64,000 nt of DNA from Nautilus pompilius (lineage: Eukaryota; Mollusca; Cephalopoda; Nautilida; Nautilidae). The position numbers and the translations under genes are program-made. Position 1 is the stretch's first letter. Each line of letters opens with the position of its first letter. The notes below the pieces were generated by a model, which searched no databases, was not told the origin of the DNA, and saw nothing but the letters and a program-made list of their open reading frames with translations. Shown here one piece after another: positions 1 through 12,180 of this stretch. The DNA lies in NCBI GenBank assembly GCA_018389105.1, contig JACATO010000049.1, forward strand, positions 186,001 through 250,000, in the 5' to 3' direction.

Positions 1-3000
1 TTACTACCATCTATAATTGTTTAAATATTTAAATTAATTTATATGAAACTTCTCACAAAAAACATTAAATAAAAATAAAAGTGAAAATTTAAAAAAACTT
101 TTAATTGCGTTATTTAAATTATTTTGGTGGGTTCCACAGCGGTTTACATGCCCATGTTTTCTAGATTTATTTGGTAAGAAAAGGTAACCTGGGATTAAAT
201 ATTTATTCATAAGCTTATAGGAATTATTTTCACAATGTAATGACAAAAATAAATAATTTTAAAAACTTCTGTTCTAATTAATGCATGACTGCAGGTTTTT
301 CACAATGTTATTGAGAAAAATTTAGCAACTAATTCAATATGCATGTGCACTAGGAACTACTTTTTTCGCGTATGTAAACCAACAGTATTCCTGTTTGTGA
401 CAAACATTGGCGCCCCATCAAATACTCCAGCAATTCTTGCGCACTACGACTAGGACTTGAACGGCTCTTCAGTTATTGATACCCCGTTTTTGTTTTAAAG
501 TATTTAGAATAAAGAGAAAACAAAAGTATCGTTGTAAACTAGATATTTAAATGCTACAATGATATTATGGAGAGAAGCGAGTGAGCAACATATTGTTTTA
601 ATAATGTTAAAATCATAGTCAACAAGCCGTGGTTCTTTACTAGCCACATGCAGCACTCATTGAACAACGTGTTCATTATTTCATGATAGAACTGAAAAGA
701 CAGTGTAATTTGATGAAAGAAAATGCCAAAGTAACTCAATCAAGAGGGCTTCCCAAACTTACGGTCTGACAGCAATAGCACTGGTATTCCCAATTTAATC
801 AACGAGATTGAAAGGTAATATGCTTTAGTTATTAATTAGCCGAAACTTGATCAAGAATTACATTTCAGTGGCTACAAATGTCAGAAAGATATTAGTTATT
901 TTCTTAATTGCATCTGATTGATTGACAATGGAACATCAGTGATAGGATCTACATGCACATATGTCAGCCATAGCTGTATTGCTAAAAAGAAATTATAATT
1001 AAACTGGAGACTATTACAGTGGACTTCTTGGCTCCAGAAGATAATAGCTTCGATTGATCCCCAAAAAGGGAAGAGGAGTGACAACCCCATATTACATTCT
1101 GAAGGGCTTTGGTGGTAAAAGCAGCAGTCCTCTGAAATGAATCAGCCAGAATGGCACCTGGAATACTTGATGACAACAGAAAATTGTAATGTAGAAAATA
1201 CATAATCACCTCGCTAATTACAGTGTAGCCTTGCCAGCTATTACTGGTGCACTGTACAGCTGTTACCCAGTTCAGTGCTCACAAGGGAGATACTCTTTCA
1301 CATGTCACAAGGTGTTGTAGTCAATTTCTGATGCTTACTTGGCCCACTTAAATCTTTCAGTTCTTTTCATAAAGTTTTTATGGGCAGAATTAACTTTGAT
1401 ACTGAAATGCATATTTATGTGGATGTTATCTCAGTGATATTTGTTTGTTTACATATATTTAAGAGTCCATGGATCATATACATGCAAGTTCATTTGGTTA
1501 AAAGCAGCAAGGAAAAATGTACATCAAGGTATTTTCCAGTAACTTTAGCCACGTTCAGCAACTCGTACGACACGCAGCTTTACGACATATTAATAATTAA
1601 AATTTAAAAAAGAAAGTATGGAAGATAAATTAAACCTAAACAGAATAATGAAAAATTAACTACAATAAAACAAGGCAAAATACAGTTAGAAATATTCTAT
1701 GGAATTAATTTTGTCCACTCTTGGGCGCTAGTTTTATGATGTTGCAAAAGTTTTGTTTTTTTTAAATTTCCATGGATATTTTTTGCAACTGCATTTACTT
1801 AATATCAACTATTTTTCAGTGGTGAATTCTGCATGTTGTTTGGCAAACTGCTAAGGAAAGTAATAAATATAAAGAAACAGTTTTCAAATAAAGTTATGAA
1901 ACCAACATCATTGTTTTGTATAATTACAATGCTACTAGAACTGTATGGAAATGTGTTTAAAACCTTTAGGCTTACATTTAGTTTTGCTTTGACAAGATCT
2001 CATGTCTAGATTGATAGAATTTTTCACCTGCTAAACAAATACATTTTGAATTTTAATTGGGGATAAGTAAGTTCAGTATATTAAAGTAAATTTACTGTTT
2101 ATGTGGCATACAATGAAAGCCATGAAACCTAATTTTTAAAAAAGTAAGATTTTACGAATGCATTATCAGAACTCACAAAACAAAATGGCTTCTGCACTTT
2201 GGCACAAGCAGGATACATCATTATTTTCATCATGATAATGTCAGACCATATAAAGTTTATTAAAACTGACTCGAGCAGTATGAGATAATCATTTTCTGGC
2301 AGACTTTTTAGGTAAAAACAGCTTCATAACCATGTTTTGGAATTACATTAAAAATACCAGTCCATTTTTTAAAATTTATTTTCTATATCTATTAAATATT
2401 GCAGAATATCTTATTAATATCTTAGATTTTTTTCCCCCAAAAAGCTGGGTCAAACTCTAGTATACGACTTGTAGTATATGATGTTTTCTTCTTTTGAATT
2501 GTTGTGAGAGAAAAATCTGCTTAAATGTAAATTAACAAATTTGCCTATACTCTGTTTACATTGGAAAAATAGGGAAATGGTAAACTCTTTTTCTATCCTT
2601 TAATAATTATTAATGAAAAAAGATGGTCAATCCAATTGGAATACTCCAATTATTTTCTAATAACTGTTCTTACATTGCAATGCTATAAAAGTCAACAAAC
2701 AGTTAGCAAATAGCCCAGCTACATAAGATTTTCCATGAAGATTGGTGATGCTACAACAACAGTATTACTTTCATTAGAAGTTTTTGGATCATGTTTTTTT
2801 GCAAACTCAAATTTTTTTTTAGAGTCTGCTCTTGCTAAGAAATTCTTTTTATTTTCACTAAAATGAAGTCTTTCACCTTAATGCTCATGTGTAGCAACCT
2901 ACGAAACAAAATGAAAAAGCAATTTAGATGATGTCAGTGACTATCATGACGTTTCTTACCAGTGCTGTGTGATGGAGAATTTTTTTTTTAATTTTGGCAT

Positions 3001-3172
3001 TTTACTTTATTGTTGGCTGTAAATATAAGATGAAGTAAAACAGAACAAACAAATAAATAAATGAAGCCATTTCTTTATTATTTGCCAATAGCTGATTTTG
3101 TGACAAATTTTTAAAAAATATTTTCAGCAAACCATCCACTTGTGTTGTGTCAGAAACCTTGACCATGACTAG
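1..3172. other. AT-rich non-coding DNA
   Basis: No exon or named repeat is recognised apart from the primer-site-like motif near 408. A minus-strand frame at 982-1209 is GC-richer but unrecognised. Confidence 0.6.
408..416 (+). other. LTR primer-binding-site-like TGGCGCCCC
   Basis: ACATTGGCGCCCC resembles the junction of an LTR end with a tRNA primer-binding site (TGGCGCC). No LTR pair, gag or pol was recognised around it, so it may be a fragment or chance. Confidence 0.2.
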
Positions 3173-3201
3173 TAATCATATGCATTTAGTGCATATGATT
3201 A
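3173..3201. repeat. Perfect 12-bp inverted repeat with 5-base loop
   Basis: TAATCATATGCA and its exact reverse complement TGCATATGATTA flank TTTAG, forming a potential hairpin. No neighbouring gene is recognised, so no role is assigned. Confidence 0.7.
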
Positions 3202-3397
3202 TCTCTTAACATACTGATAATTTATCATTGCAATCAGCACTTTCTCTCCCTGTGGTCTTTGAGACATTACCTTTTTGCACCTACTTCAAACAAGTGGTTA
3301 AAATGAAACTTGGCTGGATACCATTACAGTGATGCTAATTCAGTCAGGTTTTATTTGAATATCTAGTATTATTGTTGTTTCCAGTTCTTTGACTTGA

Positions 3398-3563
3398 TTA
3401 TATATATATATATATATCAATGTACAGTCAACCCCCGCATATTCGTGGAATCACAAATATCTTCTGTGATTTTTTTTATGGCTTTTTTCGTGGCAATATA
3501 TATTTTTTCACGTAACCCCAGCGAATACTGGGGGACAACTGTGTGTATATATATATATATATA
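3398..3563. repeat. (TA)n tracts flanking the 117-bp element
   Basis: Short TA-dinucleotide runs lie at 3398-3417 and 3545-3563, one on each side of the inverted-repeat element, as if it had inserted into one longer TA microsatellite. Confidence 0.8.
3425..3541. mobile_element. 117-bp MITE-like element with ~21-bp terminal inverted repeats
   Basis: The left end, CAGTCAACCCCCGCATATTCG, pairs with the right end read in reverse complement, CAGTTGTCCCCCAGTATTCG, differing at only a few positions. The base before the left end completes a TA, the target favoured by Tc1/mariner/pogo transposons. The element sits between two (TA)n tracts (3398-3417 and 3545-3563), a likely target-rich site. It has no coding capacity. 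The CAGT...CCCCC start resembles pogo/Tigger-type termini, but that family assignment is inference. Confidence 0.72.
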
Positions 3564-4318
3564 CCTTTTGTTTTACTTTTAGTCTCTAAAATAGTTATTC
3601 TGAAAATAGTTTTGTTAATATTAATCACTACATTAATTAATGTTGAAAACAGCCATTTTTCTATGGAATGAGTTAGCAGTTACTTCATTTGAACTTGCCT
3701 TGATATATGTCTCTTTTCACCTTTGTTCTTAGCTTTTTCATTATTGTTCTTAGAGCTCTTTGATGCCATTTTCATTACTATTGTCCTTACATATCAAATT
3801 TCTGTTGTACCCAAACTTACTTTATATATTTTTGTATAAATGGTAATTTTAAATACCTCTCTTTCTTATTGATATACCTCATGTCTTGTCTTTTAAACCT
3901 TATCAGTAATATTGATTAACTCTACTGTCTTGCAGATTACCAGGTTATATTTAATTACCCATTATTTCTGTCTGGTTTTAAACATATTCTCTGGTGATGG
4001 ATGGCTTACACTATTTATAACATTGTGGCCTTCAGAAGAAAACTTACTGCATTATGAAATATTTCCCACCAAACAGACAAGTCTTTTTTTATTTTTTTGA
4101 TAACTGAAAACTTTTAAAAATCACTATTTTGGAAAAATTAACACCAAAATAGTGAAACAATAACATAAACATTAAAAATCTAGTGCATCCTATAATAATT
4201 TGGCTTCCTCCATAAAATAATGTGTTCAACTAAAACATCCATATTTGAGGTTGGATTATGTTCTTATTTGATGTCTAGGTGAGCAGATGAGTATATGCTA
4301 TCATCATGCTGAAAATAA

Positions 4319-5060
4319 GTGAACTCCATGATATTTCTGTTTTCCTATTCAAAGAATGGCCAGGGTCACTGTCAGACTGCCAAAGATTATAAAATTTCTC
4401 ACCCATCTGTGCCAAATAGTATTGCAAAGTTATCTAAGGCAATTACTGCTACTGCAGTAAAACAACCTGAAAGGAAAGGTCCAGTGACACCACAAGAAGA
4501 ACATGCCATTACTTACCACATTTTAAACCAAGATTCAAGATTCTTTTGTTGACATTGAACATGCAATAAAAATGAGCCAAAAAAACAATTCATTATTATT
4601 ACTAACTTGGCTATAGACAGTATGTAGCACAACAAAAAAAAACATTAGGAATAAAACACTTCAAAAGTATGGTCAAAAGACATGTCTGGAAAAGTCCTTG
4701 GGTATTGGCACTATTTACTCTTCTTCACTAAGTGCTAATTTCAGCAATTCACACCTTGAGATTGCACTTGCAATTTGAGAAGGCATAACAAAGATCTTAA
4801 ACTCAACGTCTTCAGCCCATGGTCAAATAAAGAGGTAGGAGAAAAAATGGTCTAGCCTGCAATCTGACCAAACAAAGCATAATGAGATTTGATGCCCATA
4901 TTCTTCTGGGGAATGGTGCTACATGTCACACCTCTTGTGTGACTATCATTTAGAAGAAGAACCAAGACAAAACATTTAACTTCTTCCCTGAGCATCCAAA
5001 AGTTCTGATATGAATCTAATGAATGACAGGTGGAGCTTCTGTATTATCAGCTGGGAGGAT
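4319..5060 (+). pseudogene. Tc1-like transposase relic (degenerate)
   Basis: The 5' part (4319-4552) reads like the helix-turn-helix DNA-binding start of a Tc1-family transposase. NGQGHCQTAKDYKISHPSV resembles the recognition helix context, and an S-V-x-N-x-I-A-K-L run and a TPQEEHAI segment resemble the second helix-turn-helix. Downstream, at 4995-5033, one frame reads SKSSDMNLMNDRW. This aligns position by position with the family block Q-S-P-D-L-N-P-I-E-N-L-W near the catalytic end, with several substitutions. Stops and frameshifts separate the pieces, so only the outline of the gene survives. The two anchors have the correct order and strand, but the spacing is shorter than a complete gene, suggesting internal deletions. 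Confidence 0.6.
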
Positions 5061-6400
5061 TTGATCCACACCCCACCAAAATGATAGAATTAAACAAAGT
5101 TTTCATTTAGGTGTAGAGAAATTTAATTGATTCAATGCCAGCTCTTTATGCTTCAAAAGTGGCTTGACTACATAATATATTTGAAAAATTGACTTTGCTA
5201 CTAGTGGATCAACCATTTTGAAAATAGTGTGATCTGTTTAAACAGTTTTCACTTGTTAAAAGTGTTATGTTGGTTTTCAATCAAATCTCTTTACCTGCAT
5301 TAAATTAAAGAGATAGAAATCCATTCATTAACATTTATACAAAGCTTCTAGAGTAAAAAAATAAAATGCTGCAAGGAAATTATTGATTCAAAAACTAAGA
5401 ATGATATTAATTTTAATGATTAGTTGTTTTTGATTTTATTTAGATATAACTTCTCAATGTTTCTATGAAATAAATCAGCTGACAAAAATTTATAATTTAT
5501 TGTGGTGTATCACATTTATTAAAATCATTTCTGATTTTATTTTGATAATGAAAAGTGAAATACATTTGTTCACAAATTTATAAAGCATAGTATTGTTTTG
5601 ATTTTTAAAAATTTGAAACATTTTTTTTGAATTCTAAGAATTTGGGGTAAACCTGGTGAACAATACTTGGCTTATAGGTTAACCCTCGAGTACCAGTTGA
5701 CAGCAGATTGTTGGTTTCACTAGTCATACACAATTTGAGCTCTTGCCATGGATTTATTATAGAGCACTTTAGAGAATTGGCTTTGATTGAGAGAAAATTA
5801 CTTCCCACAATATCTTCTATCATAATATTTTTATGGAGGTCTGACTTTGTCAGTCATAACAATCCCACGTACACCACATAGCCACTCCATAATTAGGCAA
5901 CTTTGGTTGTGTGCATGCATGGTGAAGTAATTATTTGTTGTCTGAGAATTTATGCCATCTGTAAATAGTCTACTGTCTTTATCTACTCATTTCTAATGAC
6001 CAGTTTCAATGTTTAATTCAGACATTTAAAAACGGAAAACTTTTAAAGATTTTTAAAACACTTTTTAAGTTATAATCAATAGAGTTTGAAGCAAATTGCA
6101 AGCACAGTCAGAGTGGTATGATGTGGAACAGAAGCTGATCTTTCATTCCTTTCTACTGTTTATTCTCTCAGCCCAGTCGCCACTTATTACCATATATAGG
6201 CTACTATGTTAATTGTTTCCTCTTTACTTTTGTGGAATGTGAAAAAATGGTTACATTATTGAATTTCTAATTTATTATTCTTTCTGATGTTTGGTTGGAT
6301 TTTCTCTAAATCTTAATATTTTTGTGATGTGTTTTTGTTAAATGCTGCTGTAAGGTGTCCAGATATTTATGGAGATTTATTACTCATGTTATTAATAGCC
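5061..6400. other. Non-coding DNA with one weak minus-strand frame
   Basis: A 72-codon minus-strand frame at 5605-5823 has a balanced composition (e.g. NPWQELKLCMTSETN) but no recognised homology and may be a transposon scrap. The rest is AT-rich with nothing visible. Confidence 0.45.
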
Positions 6401-6467
6401 ATGTAGGTTTCCTCCCACATCTAAAGATGAAAAGTTCTAGCAGGGACTTTTATTTGGTAGAAAGAAG
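6401..6467 (+). mobile_element. SINE fragment
   Basis: GTTTCCTCCCACATCTAAAG followed by a GTTCTAGCAGGGACTTTTAT stretch matches the body of the SINE family. Head and tail are not recognisable. Confidence 0.5.
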
Positions 6468-6909
6468 TTGTTGACACTCACCATCCAAATTAGGTTTTTC
6501 ATTTTGAAAAAAAATGCTTTTGTGATTTTTTATTTCAGTGATTGATAATATTTTATGAATAATTTTAATTTTATTTTAAATTATATGCATATGTGATATT
6601 TATTTATTTACTGATAACAATGGACAACAACCAATTTGCTACTGAGGTAAAGACTAATTCGAGTATGCTGTTTTCAAACCTGAAATCAGAAGTTAGTCCA
6701 ATACGTGAGGATTTTAGTTACAGAAAATAAATGAAATCTAATGTTTTTTATTTTGAGTGTTCATTTCAGCACTGTGTACACACAGCGGGCTACGCTGGAG
6801 ACACACACACACATGCATCTTGTGCTTGTGGAATAGATGAGATGATGCAAATCACTATAGGATTAAAGAATGGCCATCAAGAACAGACCATGCTCCAGGA
6901 AAATTCAGT

Positions 6910-7572
6910 GTGCAACATGCGCCACTGGTACATCTGCAAAGAATATTTCTACCACCACTGCATATAAAGCTGGGCCTAACGAGGAGCTTTGTAAAGGCGA
7001 TGAGTGTCGAAGGTGTGGGATTTCTTTATCTGAAAGAAAAATGTGGAGCGATTTTAACTGATGCCAAGTTGAAGACTGGAATAATTGTCGGACCACAAAC
7101 TCGTGATTTGTTTTCTGATCCAGTCTTCTGGTCGAGGCCTAACCCACTGGGGCTGGCTGCACGGGAAGCTTTCAACCTGGTAGTCCACAGTTTGTTTGGG
7201 AACCACAAAGCAGACAACTGTGCCGAGTTGGTTCACAACATGATAAAAGCCTTTGAAGAAATGGTTTGCCGTATGTCCCTGAAGTTGCGTTTTCTTCATT
7301 CACACATGGATTTCTTCCCAGCCAACCTTGGTGCTGTGAGTGATGAGCGTGGAGAGAGGTTCCACCATCACATAAAGGCCAAGGAGACCCGCTATCAGGG
7401 GAGACGCAACTCCAACATGATGGTGGACTGTTGTTGGTTTCTTCAGAGACGAACCATTGCTATTCACAAGTGTAAAATCAAGTACTTAAAGCATTTAATG
7501 TATGTTTTATACACTGTGTTTGAGCTTGTGGACAATAGCTACTGTACAGTATACAATGTGTTTATATTGTGA
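6910..7572 (+). CDS. Repeat-encoded uncharacterised protein, probable truncated copy
   Basis: This is an open frame of about 220 codons with no ATG at its start; the first possible start is GTG at 6910, so the true 5' end is missing or decayed. Recognisable blocks are FLPPLHIKLGL near residue 13, a GNHKADN motif near 97, MSLKLRFLHSHMDFFP near 120 and LGAVSDERGERFHHHIK followed by RYQG. I associate these blocks from memory with an uncharacterised protein present in many copies in arthropod, mollusc and other invertebrate genomes, where it looks like part of a mobile element. I could not verify this by search. The last ~45 residues after WFLQRR resemble read-through into non-coding sequence. 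Higher GC than the flanks and the lack of introns fit a transposed copy. No catalytic motif is evident and I do not assign a function. Confidence 0.6.
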   Translation: MQHAPLVHLQRIFLPPLHIKLGLTRSFVKAMSVEGVGFLYLKEKCGAILTDAKLKTGIIVGPQTRDLFSDPVFWSRPNPLGLAAREAFNLVVHSLFGNHKADNCAELVHNMIKAFEEMVCRMSLKLRFLHSHMDFFPANLGAVSDERGERFHHHIKAKETRYQGRRNSNMMVDCCWFLQRRTIAIHKCKIKYLKHLMYVLYTVFELVDNSYCTVYNVFIL

Positions 7573-8750
7573 AATGAATTTGGTTTTTGAAATTTTGCGA
7601 TATGTTTGATTTATTAATAAATAAGAACTGGAAATGTCATTTTTCTGTGACTACAAATCCTGACAGGCTGGGTCAGTTCTGACTTCAGGTTTGGAATCAG
7701 CTGCTTGATTTGATAAAGGACACCTACATATACCTCAGTAGCAGGCGGGAAGTTATTTTTTGTTGTCCAGTGTAATTTACAACTTGAAGAATCATTGCCT
7801 TAAGATTATTTTTTAGCTTTTTGCAAGACTAAATTTTTTAATTAATTAAAAGCACAGTGTCTTCAGTGATTGATTTGGCAAAATGAAAGGGGACTCTTTT
7901 TCTACTCATTTACATTTTCTTGTTTGATACTTAAATGCAGAATAAAGGTTTATTAAAGCGATATGTTTGGGTGATTGATCAAAAACTTTATTTAATTTTT
8001 AGTGTGTTTTGCAGGAGAACAGAGATCTTTTTAATCTTACTATTAAGAAAAGGTGGAATTTCTAAAGAATTTAGTCAGAATGCTGTGAAATTCTCTTGAA
8101 AGAAAGAATATTTTATAGGTTTTGCTGATACTGTCAATATAAAGAACAGAATTTATTGAATATGATTTTTTAAAACTAATTAAATGATTGCTTTACTATA
8201 GTATATTTTAGATCTGATGTTACAAGTAATAATAATAATAATAATATAAAAAATCTGATAGCAAAAGTTATGAATACTAGATTTGACAGTCTATTACAAT
8301 TTAATTATTTTGATGTGGCAATCTAACATTGCTTTATATAAAGTAGCATCATCAAGTTATTCTAGTAAATCATGATGATTTCATCAAATGAATGTTTATT
8401 GGATCTTAGAAAAACAATCAGCCTTCAAAGAAAATGAAGCTGTCAGGCAGACTTTTATCCAGTTTGTAGAATGATCATATGGTCTGATGATCACAGTGGC
8501 TCCTACATCTAATTAGGCAATGTATGGTGGAGATTTTCCATTGAGATTTTTAAATGGCTTGGATTGTCAGAATTTGAAAACATGTTTTGTTTCAAGCCTG
8601 GTGAATTGAAATGAAGGCCACCTGTTTGGCCTTTGACAGGAAGTGCTTCAGGATAGAGTTAATTTTCTCATTATGGAATTGTCTGTCTCTGAGGGATCTA
8701 CAACCTTCTAAAAACAAAAGTTGTATCTAACACTGGTAAACACACTAATC

Positions 8751-8755
<5 letters not shown>
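7573..8755. other. Non-coding DNA
   Basis: Possibly the 3' part of the mobile copy at 6910-7572 up to about 7700, since GC stays raised. After that AT-rich sequence holds only the (AAT)n tract. Confidence 0.5.
8227..8246. repeat. (AAT)n tract
   Basis: A short run of about six AAT units. Confidence 0.85.
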
Positions 8756-8820
<65 letters not shown>

Positions 8821-8840
8821 TCTCTCTCTGTCTCTTTCTT
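8756..8840. repeat. (TC)n microsatellite
   Basis: A TC dinucleotide run with TCTG interruptions at fairly regular spacing. Confidence 0.95.
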
Positions 8841-11800
8841 TACTAAATGTAGCTTTTATATTTAATTTTAAGAACAAATGTCATAGATAAGTATGGGATT
8901 TATCTTTATAGTTTATTTTTAATCCATGTATATAAGAAGTTTGTTGTCAAATCCTACTAACAAATGTAAAACCACTGGATATTTATGCTAAATGATTACC
9001 TGAACAAAGTAACGAATACATTTACTAACATGCAAAACGCTTTTCTGCCTGCAAAAAAAAACAAACAAAAAAAAGGAAACATCAAAAATAATAATTATAA
9101 ACTTTGTCAGTTGTATTCTGTTTATTTTTGTCATTTTATTTTTAAGATTTTTTTTGAGGGAAAATCCTTTTTTAATTATAACTTAAATTTTTTAAAAAAT
9201 GGCAAAAAAAATTTTTAACTTTCTGACAAAAGAAGATGCTTGAGTTCATGTTTCGGTTTTACTGAAGCTGCCGCAATCAACATCATTGAGCATCTCCATA
9301 ATCTGCTGCTACTGACACTGTAACTATTTTGTTACACTTGATTCATGTTCTAATGCAACATCAAAAAGTAAAATGGAAAACCTCTATTCAGACAGTAGGT
9401 AAATAAATATAAGTACAAAAATACAGATCATAGAGTAATTTTATTTAGATATAGTATTGTACAAATTTGTTATACATAAAAAGGATCTATCAGTCAAACA
9501 TTAGCTTTTTTAAACTAATCTACTGCTAGTCAACCATAGTAATACTCTAGAATCTGTTTTAAGACATTTGATTTGTTTTAAATATTTCTGTGTCACACAT
9601 GAATAATTATAATAAAATAGTGTGGCTGTGAACATCATAATAATGAAATCTTTTGTTGGGTTGTAATATCAAAACAGATAAATATGTATCATGTATTTTT
9701 TTATCTTTCATGCTAATTTATCTGATTTCTATGGTGTGATGTCTGACTTTAAATGAATCAAATTTGTTAGAGTTTGCAACTAACTGGATGCTTTGTGGTC
9801 CCTTCACCTAGTGTTTCGGGTGTTTGTTAATGTCATGGTTCGCCTAAGAGACAGCACTTTAACTTTAGAAACTGTTGTTGGTTTAAAACTCATTTTGTCA
9901 GGGTTTGGAATAGTGCTTCCTCAACAGACTTGTCTGTCTTTGGCACTTTATGGACATTCTCTGAGATAGTGTCTTACAGTTCTAGCCACATTGCAATTGC
10001 GGCATGTCACTGAAGTGACCACTCCTGTCCTATGAGCGTCTGGACAGTTAAGAGGAATTTATCTGTATGCAGTCTGCTAATCTGTACCTGCAGATCCCTT
10101 GGCATGTACTGGTTTCAGATTTAACTCCATGTAATCCTTAATTTTTCAGTTGACATATTCTTCATGCTCAAGAAGTCAATACCAACTTGATTAAGGTAAC
10201 TTTAGTATCTCTTGCAATTTATCAACATTTTCATTGTCTGGTGAGTCAGTTTGTCTTGGTGCCTATTGCAATACAAATGTGAAAGCACTTTTAAAAATCT
10301 CTCTGAGCAAATTACTTATTTATTGCTTTTCTAACTCCAGAACAGTTTTCTTGCATTCTTTAGAGATTGTAGTATAGCCTTACTATCTGCGAGATTATGT
10401 ACAAGGCAGGGTACCTGAAAATATAGCAGATATTCTGGGCCTTTTAAAAATGCAAATATCTCAGGGTAGTAACTGCTACAGATAAGTTTGGCTAGTAAAC
10501 CTTATCTGCCTTTCAATCTGGCATTATAACTCATATAACAGCTTACTGAAGCCATTTTCTACTGATCTATTTGCATTGCAAGGAGTCCTAAAGTAATGTA
10601 GCTAATGTTTCACCTGGCATTATAACTCATATAACAGCTTACTGAAGCCATTTTCTACTGATCTATTTGCATTGCAAGGAGTCCTAAAGTAATGTAGCTA
10701 ATGTTTCACTTGTTAGGTTGAATAAGTACTGAGAAATTCTGAACACTGAAGAATAAGATGTTCACTAATTATAAAATTTTTTGTGATTCCCATGGCTCTG
10801 ATTTCCAGGCTTCAGCCTGTGGTCCCCTCTCATGATTCTCTACATTCTGATATTTAGTTTAATTTCTCATTTAGCTCTTTGTAGCTGCGACTTTTTTAAG
10901 TTGACAAGAAACATTTTGCTCCAAATTTGTTATCCACAAGCTGGCATTTGATTTTTTTTTTTTCTTTTTACAAATTTATTTGCTTTACTCTAAAGATTTA
11001 GTGCAATAGAAACTAATTCATCTTTCTTAAAAGACTGATGATAGATGTTGTATAGACCACCAGTTTCACTTAATTTTGAACAACAATGAGCTTATCCAAG
11101 TTTTTGTAGAGGAAATAGTATTCCGGTCTTCACTGCTATACTCCATTTTGAACAAGATATAAGCCCTGTAGATTGTCCAAAGTCATCTACTCTCAGAACC
11201 TGAGAAATGCCTGCAATTTGAGGATGATCTTTATTTCTTTCTTGAGTTATTCTATGACATCACGTGTTTGCTAAATCTGAGCAGAATGTTTGGAATAACC
11301 TCTATGTATCAAGGAGTATTGTCATGAGGATGTAACAGGTTGTTATGGAATATCTGAGGCCTGCAGTTTGTTTTATGATCGATTATTGTTACTTTTGCTA
11401 AAATTATCAAAATGCCGAAGATAGAGAATAATTGCAAAAGCCAAGTTAGTTCATTGCACAAATGAAAAAGATGGTTGCCAAAGATAGGGGAATATCTAGG
11501 CAGGTTTTATCAAAGTATGCACTAAATCTTTATTTCAGGTAAGCTGTAGTAGAAGCATGATGAGGTGTAGAGAAATCAAAGAGAGCAGATGTCTTATAAC
11601 TAGATACTTGGCAGACCAAGTACTTCTGGTACATCTATTGCAAAATTAGATGCTTCAGGGTGCTTGAAAAGGCTGAAGTAAATGGATGGGTTGGTTCTTG
11701 CAAAGAGCCTTTATTAAATGTCTGCAGCATTATGTTATATTTTCAAAAACTTCTCTCCCCCCTCAAAAAAAAACTGAACTTCACTGACAGAATAAACCTA

Positions 11801-12059
11801 ACAAAATAAAGAAATTTAAGTTTAAGAAATGTATAATTCATTTTGTTTAATAGTGTTTAATTTTCACTTTTCTTTAAAATTGTCCTTTCCTTTTCTGACA
11901 AACTGTGTGTGACCTTATCTTCTGGCTAGGCCCATATGAGCCAGTATTGGACTGACACTAGCTCAGCATTTTGTTAAAGGATGACTGGTCACATTTGATG
12001 CAAAATTTTTCACACAATCTGTACATGAATGTAATGTAACCTTCTAAAAGTCAATACTA
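8841..12059. other. Non-coding DNA, GC-richer in 9780-11720
   Basis: The 9780-11720 part is less AT-rich than its surroundings and includes the 96-bp duplication. On the minus strand, near 11290-10990, short open pieces such as NKDHPQIAGISQVLRVDD suggest a very old coding relic. No family was recognised. Confidence 0.35.
10518..10709. repeat. Perfect tandem duplication, 2 x 96 bp
   Basis: The 96-base unit at 10518-10613, beginning CTGGCATTATAACTCATATA and ending GCTAATGTTTCAC, is repeated exactly at 10614-10709. The identity points to a recent duplication or possibly an assembly artefact. Confidence 0.93.
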
Positions 12060-12180
12060 TACCTACATTTTTAGATGTGGGAGAAAGCACTGAGTAGTTT
12101 CACACAGGAAAGAAACTTGGGTCCTCAACCTTAGCACTGCAGGAGTTTAATGACTGGACTACCATATCATCCTATAAAAC
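12060..12180 (-). mobile_element. Partial SINE-like copy, inverted
   Basis: On the minus strand this reads from GATGATATGGTAGTCCAGTC through AAGGTTGAGGACCCAAGTTT to TTTCTCCCACATCTAAAAAT. It shares the head-to-CCCACATCTAAA layout of the SINE family. The body and tail are missing. Confidence 0.5.

Noticed and set aside
6731..7061. Plus-strand frames overlapping the 6910-7572 frame
   Set aside because: They are short out-of-frame shadows; the recognisable protein blocks are all in the 6910-7572 frame.
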